Shown piece after piece: positions 34,374 through 46,067 of a DNA stretch of 64,000 nt. A program made the translations under genes and the position numbers. The notes below the pieces were generated by a model. That model was not told the origin of the DNA and did no database searches. It worked only from the letters and a program-made list of their open reading frames with translations. The number at the start of each line of letters is the position of its first letter. Position 1 is the stretch's first letter. Source of the stretch: Entoloma clypeatum (lineage: Eukaryota > Basidiomycota > Agaricomycetes > Agaricales > Entolomataceae); NCBI GenBank assembly GCA_963565915.1, contig OY751487.1:3596001-3660000 (forward strand), written 5' to 3'.

Positions 34374-34929
34374 TGTTACACTTTTTCACCCTCTTCCTAC
34401 ACACCTTCACACAACCCTTCAACCCTTGATCCCCATCACACCCCGTTTCACTTAACTCCGATGACCCTGGGACATGTGTCCCCTCTATCAGCGCTATGAC
34501 TCACACTGACTCAGACTATTCCCCTTTTAGATACATTTTCACTCGTTATCTATGACTCACGGCCTCGCGGCCTTATCTCTGACTCTTATGCCACAGCCCC
34601 TTGAAACATCTATCTAACCAATGGCTTATTTAGCTCCTGCACAGCACTTACTTATTTATAGCTATAGGATAACATATATAAGACCTGTAACCTTAGAGTA
34701 GAGGTCCTCAGCTTGACCTAGGCAAACAACGCTTACTTGTCTACCACTTCGAACGCTCTCTAACTAAGTGCCTTGCGAGGACTTAGCTCTGCTTGACCCA
34801 AACCGAGTCGTCCTTCTGAGGAACTCGCTGATTGACCAAGTCGACCTATTGAGGGACTTGTTGTGGAACCAGTTCGAACCCACGTGATCCGATCTGTTGA
34901 ACTTGTTGTTGTAGGCTATCGCCGTAACA
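34374..34929 (+). repeat. 3' LTR of family C (556 bp)
   Basis: Same length and ends as the 5' LTR. I see one difference, cacgtgat here against cacatgat in the 5' LTR. It is followed by the target duplication GATAA at 34930. Confidence 0.93.
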
Positions 34930-34962
34930 GATAAAGTGAAAAGTGAAAATATGATCATAACA

Positions 34963-37900
34963 TTACCCCCTTTCTAAATCTTGACTTCCAGGCGAGATAT
35001 GATGTCGTCCAGGATGTCCGTGAAGTTCTCATATGGTTTAAATTTCAGTCCTTCAAAGATATTTGCGTGTAAGTGCTGGGGTGCATTTGGGTTTAATTTA
35101 AAGAAGTCCTCCACTGCTTCCTTGGCATGTTCCAGGTGATCCTTGGGTTCCCACGTGTTGTGGTCTGGAGTCAGACCTTTCCATTGCACTAAATATTCCA
35201 GCTTTCCTCTCTTCAACCTTGAGTCAATAACTTTAGCAACATTGTACTCCTCTTCGCCATTGATAACTATGGGATTTGATGCCTGCACCTTTTGCGATTT
35301 AAATAGTGGTTCCTTAAATAATCGGACCTGTGATACATTGATAACTGGGTGGATTTTCCATGACTTTGGCAATTTAAGTTCCACAGCATGTGACGAAATG
35401 ATTTTGGTTATGGTATAGGGTCCAATCCATCGTTCAGCAAGTTTCTTTAAGGGTCGGTTCAACTTCAGGTCTTTAGTCGATAACCAAACTTTGTTGCCAA
35501 CTTTTTTAACTGGTGTATCACCCCGTTTCAGGTTCGCATACCATTCCATCTCTTCTCGTGCTTTTACTAGCGCCGCTTCTGCCTCCTCGTGAATCTTCTT
35601 CATTTGCTCCGCGAATTCTTTTGCCGGTTCTGACTTTTCTGCCCTCTGAGGTTCTACGCCCATCCTAGGGTTGAATCCATAGTTTACATAGAATGGTGAA
35701 AACTGAGTTGCTGTGTGTATCTTATTATTGTAGGCAAACTCTGCGCTTGCCATCCATTCAGGCCAATCCGTTTGCTGATGGGAAATAAATGATCTTAGAT
35801 ACTGTTCCAACTCCTGGTTGATCTGTTCCATTTGTCCATCTGTTTGTGGATGGTATGCCGTTGATAACCTAGTTGTAACCCCCAGGATTTTGTTTAGTTC
35901 TTTCATAAAAGTTGCCGCAAATTGTGGTCCTCGATCTGACATCAGCGTTTCCGGTAATCCATGAAGTTTCGAGATCTCGTCCTGATATAGCTTAGCTAAC
36001 CCCTCAGCTGAGACTTCGTCACATGTTTTGATGAAGTGTGCTTGTTTTGTAGATCTACAAGTGACCACTAATACGGCGTTATATCTCTGGGCATCCGGGA
36101 GTCCTACAATAAAGTCTGCAGTGACATGTTTCCATGGTCCAGCATGTTCCGTGTTTGCTTTTAATTTACCGGCTAACGGTTGAGGCACGTTCTTTGATCG
36201 TTGGCATCTGTCGCAGCCCTCGACATAAGCTTTGACCATGTTTGTGATTCTGGGCCACCAATAATTACATGTAATTAATTCTAGGGTTTTTCATTGACCC
36301 GGATGTCCAGCGACTGGATTGTCGTGATGTAATTTAATAATTTCCACCCTGAGTTCCTGATCCTTTGGAACATAAACCTTTCCTCTGTGCAACCATAAAC
36401 CCTGCTCCTCATGCCATTCCTCCGCTTGTAATGTTTTTGTGTTTGTTTTCTTTAATTCTTCCACCGCTTTGAGCACTTGCTCATCCAACTCTTTTGCATC
36501 CCTGATGTGTTTCAATAGTTTAGTTTCTTCTCCATCAATAAATAGATGTCCCCGATCCATTGCATGCAAGTGGAAATATTCGGGTTTCAATAGTGTTACA
36601 TCCTCATTGTCATTTTCCACCCCCTTTCTATGGTCAACTCTTCTCGAAAGAGCGTCCGCCTTCCCCATTGAAGTTCCTGCCTTGTGTATTAATTTAAAGT
36701 TGAAATGTGTTAGATACAACGCCCAACGTGCTTGTCTGTGATTAAGCTTTCGACCCTGCATGAAGTACTCGAGGTTTTTATGATTGGTCCAGATCTCGAC
36801 CTCATGTTTGGCTCCTTCAAGGCAGTGTCTCCATGCTTCCAGCGCTCGGATTATGCCCAGCATTTCTTTATCGTGTACGTTGTAATTTCATTCCACGTCA
36901 TTTAATCCTTTAGATAGAAAGGCACATGGCCTCCATTTCTCATCCTCACATTCCATAGATAGAATCGCTCCAGTGGCGAAGTCTGATGCGTCTGATTCTA
37001 CTCTTAACTTCCGATCCGGATTGGGAGATACCAATATGGGTGCTTCCATAAATAATTTCTTTAGCACGTCAAATGCTTTCTTCTGTTCTGTACTCCATTT
37101 CCATACCATGTCCTTCCTTGTTAACTTATGTAATGGTCCGGCCACTTTAGAGAAATCCTTGATGAATCTCCGATAGATATTGCCGAGTCCAAGGAATGAT
37201 TGCACTTCCTTGACCTTATTCGGTGTCAGCCATTGTTTGATGGCATCTACTTTTGAAGGGTCCATCCAAATTCCGTCTTTCCCAATAATTAATCCCAAGA
37301 ATTCTATTTTGTCTCTATCAAAGAAACATATCTCTGGTTTCAAGAACAAATTGTTTCTTGTAATCTTTTCAAAACTTCCTCCACTATGGCGTCGTGTCCT
37401 TCCTCTCCTTCTGTTGCCACCAATATATCATTGATATAAATAACCACATATCCCTGGTTGATCAAGTCTCTAAAGATATCGTTCATCATGGTCTGGAACG
37501 TGCTCGGGGAATTATTCAATCCGAAAAACATGACTGTCGGTTCAAAGGCTCCATCAGGGGTCATAAATGCCGCTTTCCACTCATCTCCCTCCTTGATGCA
37601 CACATTGTTGTAGCCCCATCTGAGATCCATCTTGGTGAACCTTTTCTTCCCTTTTAACTTATCGATCAACTCCAGAATCAACGGGAGTGGATAATTATTT
37701 CGGACAGTCCAGCTGTTAATATATTGGTAATCCTGTACCATTCGTTTCTTTCCGTCCTTTTTGGGTATAAAGAATACTGGCGAAGTTTGTGGTGACTTGG
37801 TAGGTTGAATATATCCTTTGCGTAATTGATCGTCCACAAATTTGGATACTTCTTTCCTTTCGTCTGGTGACAAGGGGTAGACTTTGGCCTTTTTGGGTAC

Positions 37901-38850
37901 GAAATCTGGTTTTAGGTCTATGGTGTGATCCCATGGTTTCCGGACTGGTAACCTTTCCGATGCTTTCTTTTCAAAGACTGATAGATACTTGTGATATTTC
38001 CAGGGAACTACCTGTTCCGCCGGCATTTCATCTGAGGTTTCCCCTTAGCTGCCCTGAGCATGTGGATTACCTCGTCCTCCACTTCTTCTTCATTTCCTTC
38101 TACTACCTCTTCAATTCTTCCACCCCATCTGGTTCTTGCAGTTTTATTTAAATAATGTGTTCGACACATGCCATATTCTTCTGGACATCTTGATAGTTTA
38201 ATTTCCGCTTTTTCCCAATCGATCTCTGGATTATGGCGTTTCAGCCAAGTGTGTCCAACAATAATTTTAGCTTTTCCTAGGTTGCATGCTTCAAACACTG
38301 CTATTTCCATGTGTCCCTTATATCGCATGGCCATGACTGCCTCATGCATGATCGAACCTCCTTGGTTAAGCGTGCCATCAACATTGTAGACCCGAATGGG
38401 GAAAGGTAGTTCCCTTAATTTAATGTTGTTTCTTTTGGCGAAGTCCAGATCAATGAACATCCCTGTCGCCCCTGAGTCCAATAATGCATCAACATCAAAG
38501 GTGCATTTGTCCTGCAATGTTTCCAGCATGATTTTCATCATAAGCTCCTTTTTCAAAGAAGCAGATCGAATAAAAGATGGTTCCCCCATAGAGTCCATTT
38601 GCCTAGTTAAATTATCTGATTCATCTGAACAGGGAATTAAGCATTCATCCATAGGGGACAAACCAAGCCTTATTGCCAAGGGCTCCCCAATGATATAATT
38701 TACAAGTGTATCTAAGTCTGATTCATCTTTTTTTGGTTTTTCTCTCCTAGGTTTATCTGATAGTATTTTATTGTATGTAACTGCTGCGTCCAAAAGTTTC
38801 TGAAACCATGATTTTACAGTGTCCTTATGTATATAAGAGTCTATAGGCAA
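34963..38850 (-). pseudogene. Protease-pol of family B element B2
   Basis: Minus-strand order from 38850: protease with LLDSGATGMFID (about 38490), RT, RNase H (ESDASDFATGAIL, about 37000), integrase (zinc site, ADFIVGLP, SDRGPQF, GQMEQINQELE) and a chromodomain (EYNVAKVIDSRL...YLVQWKGLTPDHNTWEPK, about 35245-35130), ending at 34974. It is dead: frameshifts near 38030 and 37345, TGA codons at about 36290 and 36888 where Arg is expected, and the RT active site reads YINDI where the family has YxDD. A purine tract lies next to the LTR at 34963-34975. Confidence 0.9.
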
Positions 38851-38885
38851 TTGTTCATAACGATTTGTCAGAGCCAGTGGGGGAA

Positions 38886-39669
38886 TTACTGGTTGACATT
38901 CACAAAACCCTGCTGCCCTGCAGCTTGTCCATTGGAATTCAGCGCAGGCACGCTATTCACACCCATTTGTCTATTTGTGGCTTGATGCGCTTGATGGCTG
39001 GCCGTTATCTGCCTCAGAATTTCTTCCTCCTCGTGCTCATCAATTTGTTCGATCATTGCCGCTTGTACCCTACGCTGCGGCTGCCTGCAATCTTGGGCGA
39101 AATGCCCCTGTCCACCACAGTTATAGCAGTTACCAGGAGCTCGTTGCTGGTTCCTGTCGACATTTATCGTGTTCGGATCACGTTGTTGTTGCTGCTGACT
39201 GTTTTGCTGGGGATGGTACCCTCCATTCTGTTGTTGCCCAAAGGGCCTTCCAAAATTATTCTGGCCTTGCGGCCACAGTGCTTGCTGATTCTGGGGGCAA
39301 TTTCCCCATTGGTTCCCTTGTCTTTGAGGTCCCTGCCTCATTCCTTGCCTCATGGCGTAATTCTCTTCGGCCCNNNNNNNNNNNNNNNNNNNNNNNNNNN
39401 NNNNNNNNNNNNNNNNNNNNNNNNNNNNNNNNNNNNNNNNNNNNNNNNNNNNNNNNNNNNNNNNNNNNNNNNNNNNNNNNNNNNNNNNNNNNNNNNNNNN
39501 NNNNNNNNNNNNNNNNNNNNNNNNNNNNNNNNNNNNNNNNNNNNNNNNNNNNNNNNNNNNNNNNNNNNNNNNNATTGAGTCCCAGGCATTTCTTTCTAAT
39601 AAGGAAATCCCATGATGATCCTCAATTTTCCCTTTGATCGCCAGTGTTCCAAACTGTGTGATCCAGTTG
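38886..39669 (-). pseudogene. Gag of family B, inverted, with assembly gap
   Basis: Minus strand. It carries the CCHC knuckle NCYNCGGQGHFAQDC (about 39130-39085) and a Gln/Asn-rich stretch, and it equals the plus-strand gag at 41157-41657 over the part left of the gap. It ends upstream at CAACTGG next to TCTGT (39670-39674), the complement of the ACAGA where B1 gag was cut at 27674. So the piece right of the gap is best read as the displaced part of B1 gag. Confidence 0.8.
39374..39573. other. 200-N assembly gap
   Basis: Exactly 200 N. In the plus-strand gag copy the matching stretch between the two flanks is about 77 bp, so the gap length is a placeholder. It lies inside a large inverted repeat, where assembly is least reliable. 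Confidence 0.95.
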
Positions 39670-39674
39670 TCTGT

Positions 39675-39950
39675 TGTTATGATTGTATTTTCACTTTTCA
39701 CTTTATCTCATCTTATTTCGATCTTATCTTGTCTACATCATATCGTACATGAGGACATCTTATCAATCACGCAGCATGATGCTGCCTCAACGCAGCCTCA
39801 TGGTATTTACACATATAAGTAGGGTACTTTCACTTGTATTCAATAGCTTGTTCTCTTGGCAATACAGCCCTTCCTCATCTTTCCATGTTCCTCATCCTAA
39901 GTTCCTAAGTTTGGGCTCGCGACATCGTCTGACTTAGCGTCGCCTCAACA
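39675..39950 (+). repeat. Family B LTR, plus orientation (276 bp)
   Basis: TGTTATG...CCTCAACA. TATAAG at 39814-39819, then AGCTTGTTCT at 39845-39854, which is complementary to AGAACAAGCT at 39953-39962 directly after the LTR. This is best explained as the 5' LTR of B2, turned round by an inversion. Confidence 0.88.
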
Positions 39951-40560
39951 GAAGAACAAGCTCTCATCACCGCCTGCCCAAACATCAAAAATCCTTTCCA
40001 AAGTTTCTGTCAAGTGCTTTCGCTTTTCAAAACCCATCCATTTCAACCTCACCGTTTCGTGCTTTTTCATCAAAAGTACACATCTATACGTGGACCCTAG
40101 CGTTCAGGGGGACCTCCCGGACTTCAGGGATAAGAAGAGAAACGCTCGGTGCACCCACTATAACTAGTGTTGCCGTTCGAGACACACAGGGAAATGTTGA
40201 GCCCGTCCCGTGTCAAGGTGACCAAAGGCCAACACATCTAACCTTTGGGGAAGTTGCTGGCACATGTGACGGTTTGGAAGAGAAGACCATATATGTCTAG
40301 TTCGCAACAGGTGTGCCAGGCCCCGACTCCTCGACAACTCAATTTGACCAGTCCAGTGCGCATAGGGGTATTGACCGCGTGGACTTCATTTTTCCTAGAT
40401 CTTCCTCCATTTGGGCATCCCGACTGCCTGGGTAGACAGATCGTTCTTTGGGTTTTCTTTTCGGGTTTTTTTTTTGCCTAAGCGTCAGAACAGAATTGCG
40501 CGCTCGACGTAAGGTACTATTGTTCAAACCAAAACACCCCCCCCCTGTCAGAACACCATC
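39951..40560 (+). other. Leader of family B (5' half of B2)
   Basis: About 600 bp between LTR and gag ATG, matching 26690-27255 of B1. No supported coding frame. It has the self-priming site at its start and a run of C near 40543 just before gag. Confidence 0.6.
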
Positions 40561-41657
40561 ATGGACAACCAAGATTTCCAGGACGAAGCCCCCGAACTCC
40601 CTGAGCATCACCAACCCCTCATTGCACCACCTCCTCCACCTCCTCCTCACTGACCAGGGCGAAGAATTGAAATAGCCGCAGATCCTGGCAAATATAATGG
40701 ATCCCGACTCCTGTTTTCAGGATGGTGGGCAAAAATGCTCACATGGATCCGAGTAAATCGAGATCTGTTACATGGGGATGATGAAATCTGTATCACAGTC
40801 TGGTCCCGATTAGATGGACTGATTGCAGGAACATACTGTATGGGGAGACAGGACTCACCCAATGCATGGAATCAAATGATTGGCCAACGTATCGAAACTT
40901 GGTCTATGAGATCACCACGAGGTTTCGCCCTACCACCGAAGTGGAATGGGCCCGAGCAAAGATTGAGGGGTTCAAACAGAACCAGATGAAGACAGACGAC
41001 TGGATCATGCAGTTTGGAACACTGGCAATCAAAGGGAAAATTGAGGATCGTCATGGTATTTCCTTATTAGAGAGAAATGCCCGGGACTCAATTGTACAAC
41101 AATTATTTCAGCAAGGAAGGCGGCAGGACACCATGCAGGAAACTGTCGAAGAAATCTCAGCCATCGGAAGGGCCGAAGAGAATTACGCCATGAGGCAAGG
41201 AATGAGGCAGGGACCTCAAAGACAAGGGAACCAATGGGGAAATTGCCCCCAGAATCAGCAAGCACTGTGGCCGCAAGGCCAGAATAATTTTGGAAGGCCC
41301 TTTGGGCAACAACAGAATGGAGGGTACCATCCCCAGCAAAACAGTCAGCAGCAACAACAACGTGATCCGAACACGATAAATGTCGACAGGAACCAGCAAC
41401 GAGCTCCTGGTAACTGCTATAACTGTGGTGGACAGGGGCATTTCGCCCAAGATTGCAGGCAGCCGCAGCGTAGGGTACAAGCGGCAATGATCGAACAAAT
41501 TGATGAGCACGAGGAGGAAGAAATTCTGAGGCAGATAACGGCCAGCCATCAAGCGCATCAAGCCACAAATAGACAAATGGGTGTGAATAGCGTGCCTGCG
41601 CTGAATTCCAATGGACAAGCTGCAGGGCAGCAGGGTTTTGTGAATGTCAACCAGTAA
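40561..41657 (+). pseudogene. Gag of family B (plus copy)
   Basis: Starts MDNQDFQDEAP at 40561. A TGA at 40651-40653 stands where B1 has CGA (27334-27336), and four extra bases near 40835 shift the frame compared with B1. From 40866 on a 263-codon frame holds the gag core, a Gln/Asn/Pro-rich stretch and the zinc knuckle CYNCGGQGHFAQDC (about 41415-41456). It ends at 41657, before the protease frame. Confidence 0.88.
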
Positions 41658-41692
41658 TTCCCCCACTGGCTCTGACAAATCGTTATGAACAA

Positions 41693-42173
41693 TTGCCTAT
41701 AGACTCTTATATACATAAGGACACTGTAAAATCATGGTTTCAGAAACTTTTGGACGCAGCAGTTACATACAATAAAATACTATCAGATAAACCTAGGAGA
41801 GAAAAACCAAAAAAAGATGAATCAGACTTAGATACACTTGTAAATTATATCATTGGGGAGCCCTTGGCAATAAGGCTTGGTTTGTCCCCTATGGATGAAT
41901 GCTTAATTCCCTGTTCAGATGAATCAGATAATTTAACTAGGCAAATGGACTCTATGGGGGAACCATCTTTTATTCGATCTGCTTCTTTGGAAAAGGAGCT
42001 TATGATGAAAATCATGCTGGAAACATTGCAGAACAAATGCATCTTTGATGTTGATGTATTATTGGACTCAGGGGCGACAGGGATGTTCATTGATCTGGAC
42101 TTCGTCAAAAGAAACAACATTAAATTAAGGAAACTACCTTTCCCCATTCGGGTCTACAATATTGATGGCATGC
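41693..42173 (+). pseudogene. Protease region of family B, truncated at the B/C junction
   Basis: Matches 38850-38380 (minus). It is identical in protein up to SASL, then shows seven amino-acid changes in the last ~190 bp, all explicable by C/T or G/A changes. The protease motif LLDSGATG is intact at about 42061. The frame stops right after the junction with the inverted family C copy at 42173/42174. Confidence 0.85.
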
Positions 42174-45150
42174 GTTCCTGATTCACTCGTTCCGTTTCTC
42201 CATCAGTCTGAGGGTGATAAGCCGTGCTCATCATTAGTTTGATCCCTAGGAGCCGCCCTAGTTCTCTGAAGACCTGAGAGGCGAACTGCGGCCCTCTGTC
42301 AGACAGAATGGAGTCTGGGAGTCTGAATCTTCGGTATACGTGATCCAAATAAAGCTTGGCAGTAAGGGTCGCGTCGGTGGTTTTTGTGCAAGGGATGGAA
42401 ATTACCCCCTTCATAGAACCATGGTCTACTACAACCATGATACTGTCAAACCCGTTGCTCTCGGGTAAGTCCGTAATGAAGTCGATCGTCGTTTGAGAGA
42501 ATGGTCTAGCGTCTTTTTGTGCTTTAATCGGCATTAATCCAGGGTTTGTGGGGTGCGTGTTGACTTTCATTTGTTGGCAGGTTGCACATCCTCCAACATA
42601 ATTTTTGACAAACATGTACATTCCTGGCCACCAATAGTTTCTTCTGACCAGTTCCAGGGTTTTTAGATGTCCCGGATGTCCGCTTGGTAGGGAATCATGG
42701 TATCGTTTTGTTATTTCCCGGCGCAGAGTTTCATCTGTTGGTACGTAACATCTGTCACGGAAGAATAATATTCCGTCTTCTGTTCTCCATTCTGATAAAT
42801 GGGATTTAATCGGTGGCATTCCCGATTCTTTTAGGGCAGTGATGGCTTTCGAGAAGAGCTCATCATTTTCGGTTGCTTTTAGAATATCTCCTTGTAGCTC
42901 AAGGTCCACTGTTTTGACAAAAATGTCATTTGGCAAGACAATAATGTCTTTGTTATTGGTGTCCTCTTCGGGTATATGGTCCGGTCGCCTTGACAAGGCG
43001 TCAGATTGGATCATCTTCAATCCTGGGGTATGCACTAGTTTGAGTTCAAACTCGGAGAGATACAATCTCCACTGTGCTTGTCGTCTGTTCAATTTCTGGG
43101 GTTCCCGGTAATACGTCAAGTTCTTGTGATCTGATAGAACAACTGTTGGAAACGGTGATCCAAGGAGGTAGTGCCTCCAGGTTTCCAGTGCTCGGATAAT
43201 TCCCAAGAGTTCCCGATCATAGATCTCATAGTTCCGCTCTGGCGCAGAGAACGAGTGCGATATATATCCGCAGGGGTGCCAGTCTCCATTCACATCTTGT
43301 TGGCGCAGTACTGCTCCTGTCGCCCATTTTGATGCATCAGATTCTATGATGAACGGTTTGTCAGTGTTCAGCATCAACAATACCGGTGATTCCGCGAATT
43401 TGTCCTTTAATGTGTCAAATGCCGTCTGGCAGTCTTCGCTCCATTCCCACTCCTGATCCTTCTTCGTCAGATCATTCAGGGGTTTGGCAGTGTCCGAGTA
43501 GTGTCCAATAAACCTTCAGTAAAAGTTTCCAAATCCAAGGAAAGATCTGACTTGCCTGACAGTCGTGGGTTCTGGCCATTTTTCTATCCCCGATAACTTA
43601 ACGGGGTCCATTGCGATTTCGTTTTCTTTGATAATCAGTCCGAGGTATTCGCACTGCCTGACTCCAAATTCGCATTTTTCCAGGTTGAGATAGAGGTCAT
43701 TCTCTATCATTTTTCTTAGTACGCGGAGCGTTCGTTCGGTGTCGATTTCGTCATTGACTGAGAAGATGAAGATGTCGTCCAAATAAATGAGCAACCATCC
43801 TTCCTCAAGTTCTTCTTTGAAGATTTCGTTCATCATCGCCTGAAACGTGGGTGGCATGCCTGCTAACCCAAAGAAGGCAACCAAGGGTTCGTACAACCCT
43901 CAATTGGTTTTGAATGCAGCCTTCCATTCATCGCCAGGTTTGATCCGTACGTTGTTGTATCCCCAACGCATGTCCAGTTTAGTAAAGACCTTTGCTCCTT
44001 TCAGTTTGTCCAATAAATCTCCGACCAGGGGCAACGGGTATGTGTTTTTCACCGTTCCCTCGTTCAATCGCCAATAGTCCTGACAGGGTCTGAGCTTATC
44101 CGAGTCCTTTTTAGCCACGAAGAAAAAGGGTGATGCCATTGGTGATTTTGAGGGTCTGATGTACCCCTTTCAAAGGTTTTCATCAAGGAATTCGTCCAAT
44201 TTAGTTTGTTCTTCCGGTGACAAAGGATAAACCTTGCAGTCTTTCGGGATGAAGTCCAGTTTTAAGTCAATTGCGTGGTCCCATGTTTTGTGTTCCGGTA
44301 ATCTCTCAGATGCCGCTTTCTCAAACACCTTCTGATACTGATCGTATCGTTCTGGTAGTTCTTTCTTTGGTTTGTCCGCGGTGTCCGTGTTGTGTGTCAG
44401 TTTCTGGGAGATCGAGGTTTTGGCTTGGATCCAAATATCCTCAATGGGTTCGTCCGTTGTGACATATGTCCTGAATAGGTCTAGGTCATCGTCTGATTCT
44501 TTATCTATTCTTTTCAAGATAGGTCCATTTGCCGGTAGAGCCTCCTTTTTCGGTTTAAGGGTCTCTTCATCATCAATTTCTTCTATTGTTGCGAAGATCC
44601 TTTGTTTAGGTTCTTCTTTCATCCATGCTGCAATTGCAATGGGTTTCTTGTCTTTTGATGCTAAGAGCTCATCAAATTTCTTCCTCATGACCCCTGCCAG
44701 GGTCTTCTTGAACCTGATAGTTTCAATATCCAAGGTTCCTCTTTCCCAATCAATCTTCGGGTTGTATTGTTTTAACCAGGGTAACCCCAAAATGGCGGTT
44801 TCCTTTCCAAGTCCAGTTACCAAGAATCTGACGTTGAGTTCTTTGTCATCGATCCAGATTTTCTTCCATGTACAATGGGTGATCGTTCCTTCTTTGTTCT
44901 TTGTTCCGTCCACATTGAACACACGAATGGGCTTTAGTAACGGGATAAGCTCCATTCGGTTAGCTGTGGCGAACTTCTGATCCAAGAAGGTTCCTCCTGC
45001 TCCTGAGTCTATCAGGGCGTTTATCTTCAGTCTTTCATCGATGCTTTCTCCTTCTCCTGACATTGAAATGGGGATCGAAAAAGATTTGTCATTCATGTCG
45101 GCTACAATTACAGGTGATAGGGAGATTGAAAACTGAGCGGGGGCTGACAT
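42174..45150 (-). pseudogene. Pol of the inverted family C copy
   Basis: Same order as the plus copy: protease (LIDSGAGGTFLD), RT with YLDD, RNase H and the start of integrase (TIDFITDLP, SDRGPQF), ending just past GETERVNQE at the junction. TGA codons sit at the same three places (near 44170, 43900 and 43516). Two base differences lie next to the junction. Not functional. Confidence 0.9.
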
Positions 45151-45164
45151 CGGTACAGGCCGCT

Positions 45165-46067
45165 TTATTGAAAACCCTGTTTCTCCATTTCGGAGATCAA
45201 GGCGTCTTGTTCCTCATTTGGTAAGTCCTTGAAAATGCCTCGGATATGGGCATATGCGTCAGATGCTTTTTTGAACGTATTGTTTGCAACCGGGGTTTTT
45301 CCTCCTTTGTGTGCATCAGCACGATGTCCTGCCTGGTGGCAGACGAAGCATAACCCTTTCTTGAAGTGGTCGTCTCTCTCTTCGGCAGTCAGCCGGTCAA
45401 TGTCCATGGCATTAGGGTCTGGGGTGAAATGCGTGTTTTGGGGTGTGGGGTTATAGTTTACTTTGAACTTCTTTTTTCCCCCATCGGGTCTGAGTCTTTG
45501 AGCCACTGCCTTGGCCCTTCTCCACTGGTTGTCCAGTCTGGACGCCGTGGTGTACCATTCTTCCATTGTTCCTGGGACCTTATCAAGGCCCAAGATCTTG
45601 TCTCGGAGCGCATGTGGCAACGCCTCCATGAAGTAGTCTCTGAGAGATCGATCGTCTTTGATCAGACTCTCTGCAGCCCATAACTTGAATTTTTCAACAT
45701 ATTCGTCGGCAGTCATGCCTTCCATTCTTTGCGTTTTCATCATGGTTAACGCGTCTCCTTCTTTGTCGGCTGGGGAAAATGACTTCCTCAGTTTCTCGAT
45801 GAACTCCGCGTATTTCGGGTACACAGATACTCCGGTGGTGCTGATATCTCTGTGCCAGGACTCCTTCCAGGGTCCGGCAGTTCCTCCTTTCATGTATGAG
45901 ACAGTGAACAGGATTTTTTTCTTGTCGGAGTTGTAAATGTCATCGTTCATCTCCAGGTACAGGTTCGCGTCGAACAAAAATTCAGATAGTTTCCTTCTAT
46001 CTCCATTGAAGATCGCCGACGGGCTGATCTTGATTTCTTTTTCTGGGGTCCTTACTTGAGAAGTCAT
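45165..46067 (-). CDS. Gag of the inverted family C copy
   Basis: 300 aa, identical to the product of 28795-29697, with the retrotransposon gag core and the CFVCHQAGHRADAH knuckle. The open leader frame upstream of the ATG (46068-46361) is present here too. The identity of a gene of this length between two otherwise separate copies points to recent duplication or gene conversion. Confidence 0.88.
   Translation of the reverse strand: MTSQVRTPEKEIKISPSAIFNGDRRKLSEFLFDANLYLEMNDDIYNSDKKKILFTVSYMKGGTAGPWKESWHRDISTTGVSVYPKYAEFIEKLRKSFSPADKEGDALTMMKTQRMEGMTADEYVEKFKLWAAESLIKDDRSLRDYFMEALPHALRDKILGLDKVPGTMEEWYTTASRLDNQWRRAKAVAQRLRPDGGKKKFKVNYNPTPQNTHFTPDPNAMDIDRLTAEERDDHFKKGLCFVCHQAGHRADAHKGGKTPVANNTFKKASDAYAHIRGIFKDLPNEEQDALISEMEKQGFQ

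Larger units (their letters stand above)
27945..34929 (+). mobile_element. Gypsy family C, full-length chromovirus
   Basis: Two 556-bp LTRs (27945-28500, 34374-34929) flanked by target duplication GATAA. Internal order: leader, gag, protease, RT, RNase H, integrase, chromodomain, and an extra 299-aa ORF before the purine tract (agaagaggggtaa, 34361-34373). The LTRs appear to differ at one base (cacatgat versus cacgtgat), so insertion is recent. Pol has three in-frame TGA stops at 30690, 30960 and 31344, so it is not autonomous as read. It lies inside a family B LTR. Confidence 0.93.
27675..34962 (-). repeat. 3' LTR of B2, reversed, split by the family C element
   Basis: 27675-27944 and 34930-34962 together form one family B LTR in reverse orientation, interrupted by the full-length family C element with target duplication GATAA (27940-27944 and 34930-34934). 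The left end abuts ACAGA (27670-27674) of B1 gag. The right end leads into the purine tract and minus-strand pol of B2. Confidence 0.88.

Noticed and set aside
44372..44980. Long antisense frames in the Gypsy elements (also 29882-30490, 38865-39578, 41157-41678)
   Set aside because: They lie opposite gag/pol, duplicate in every copy and have no recognisable product; they are shadows of the real frames.
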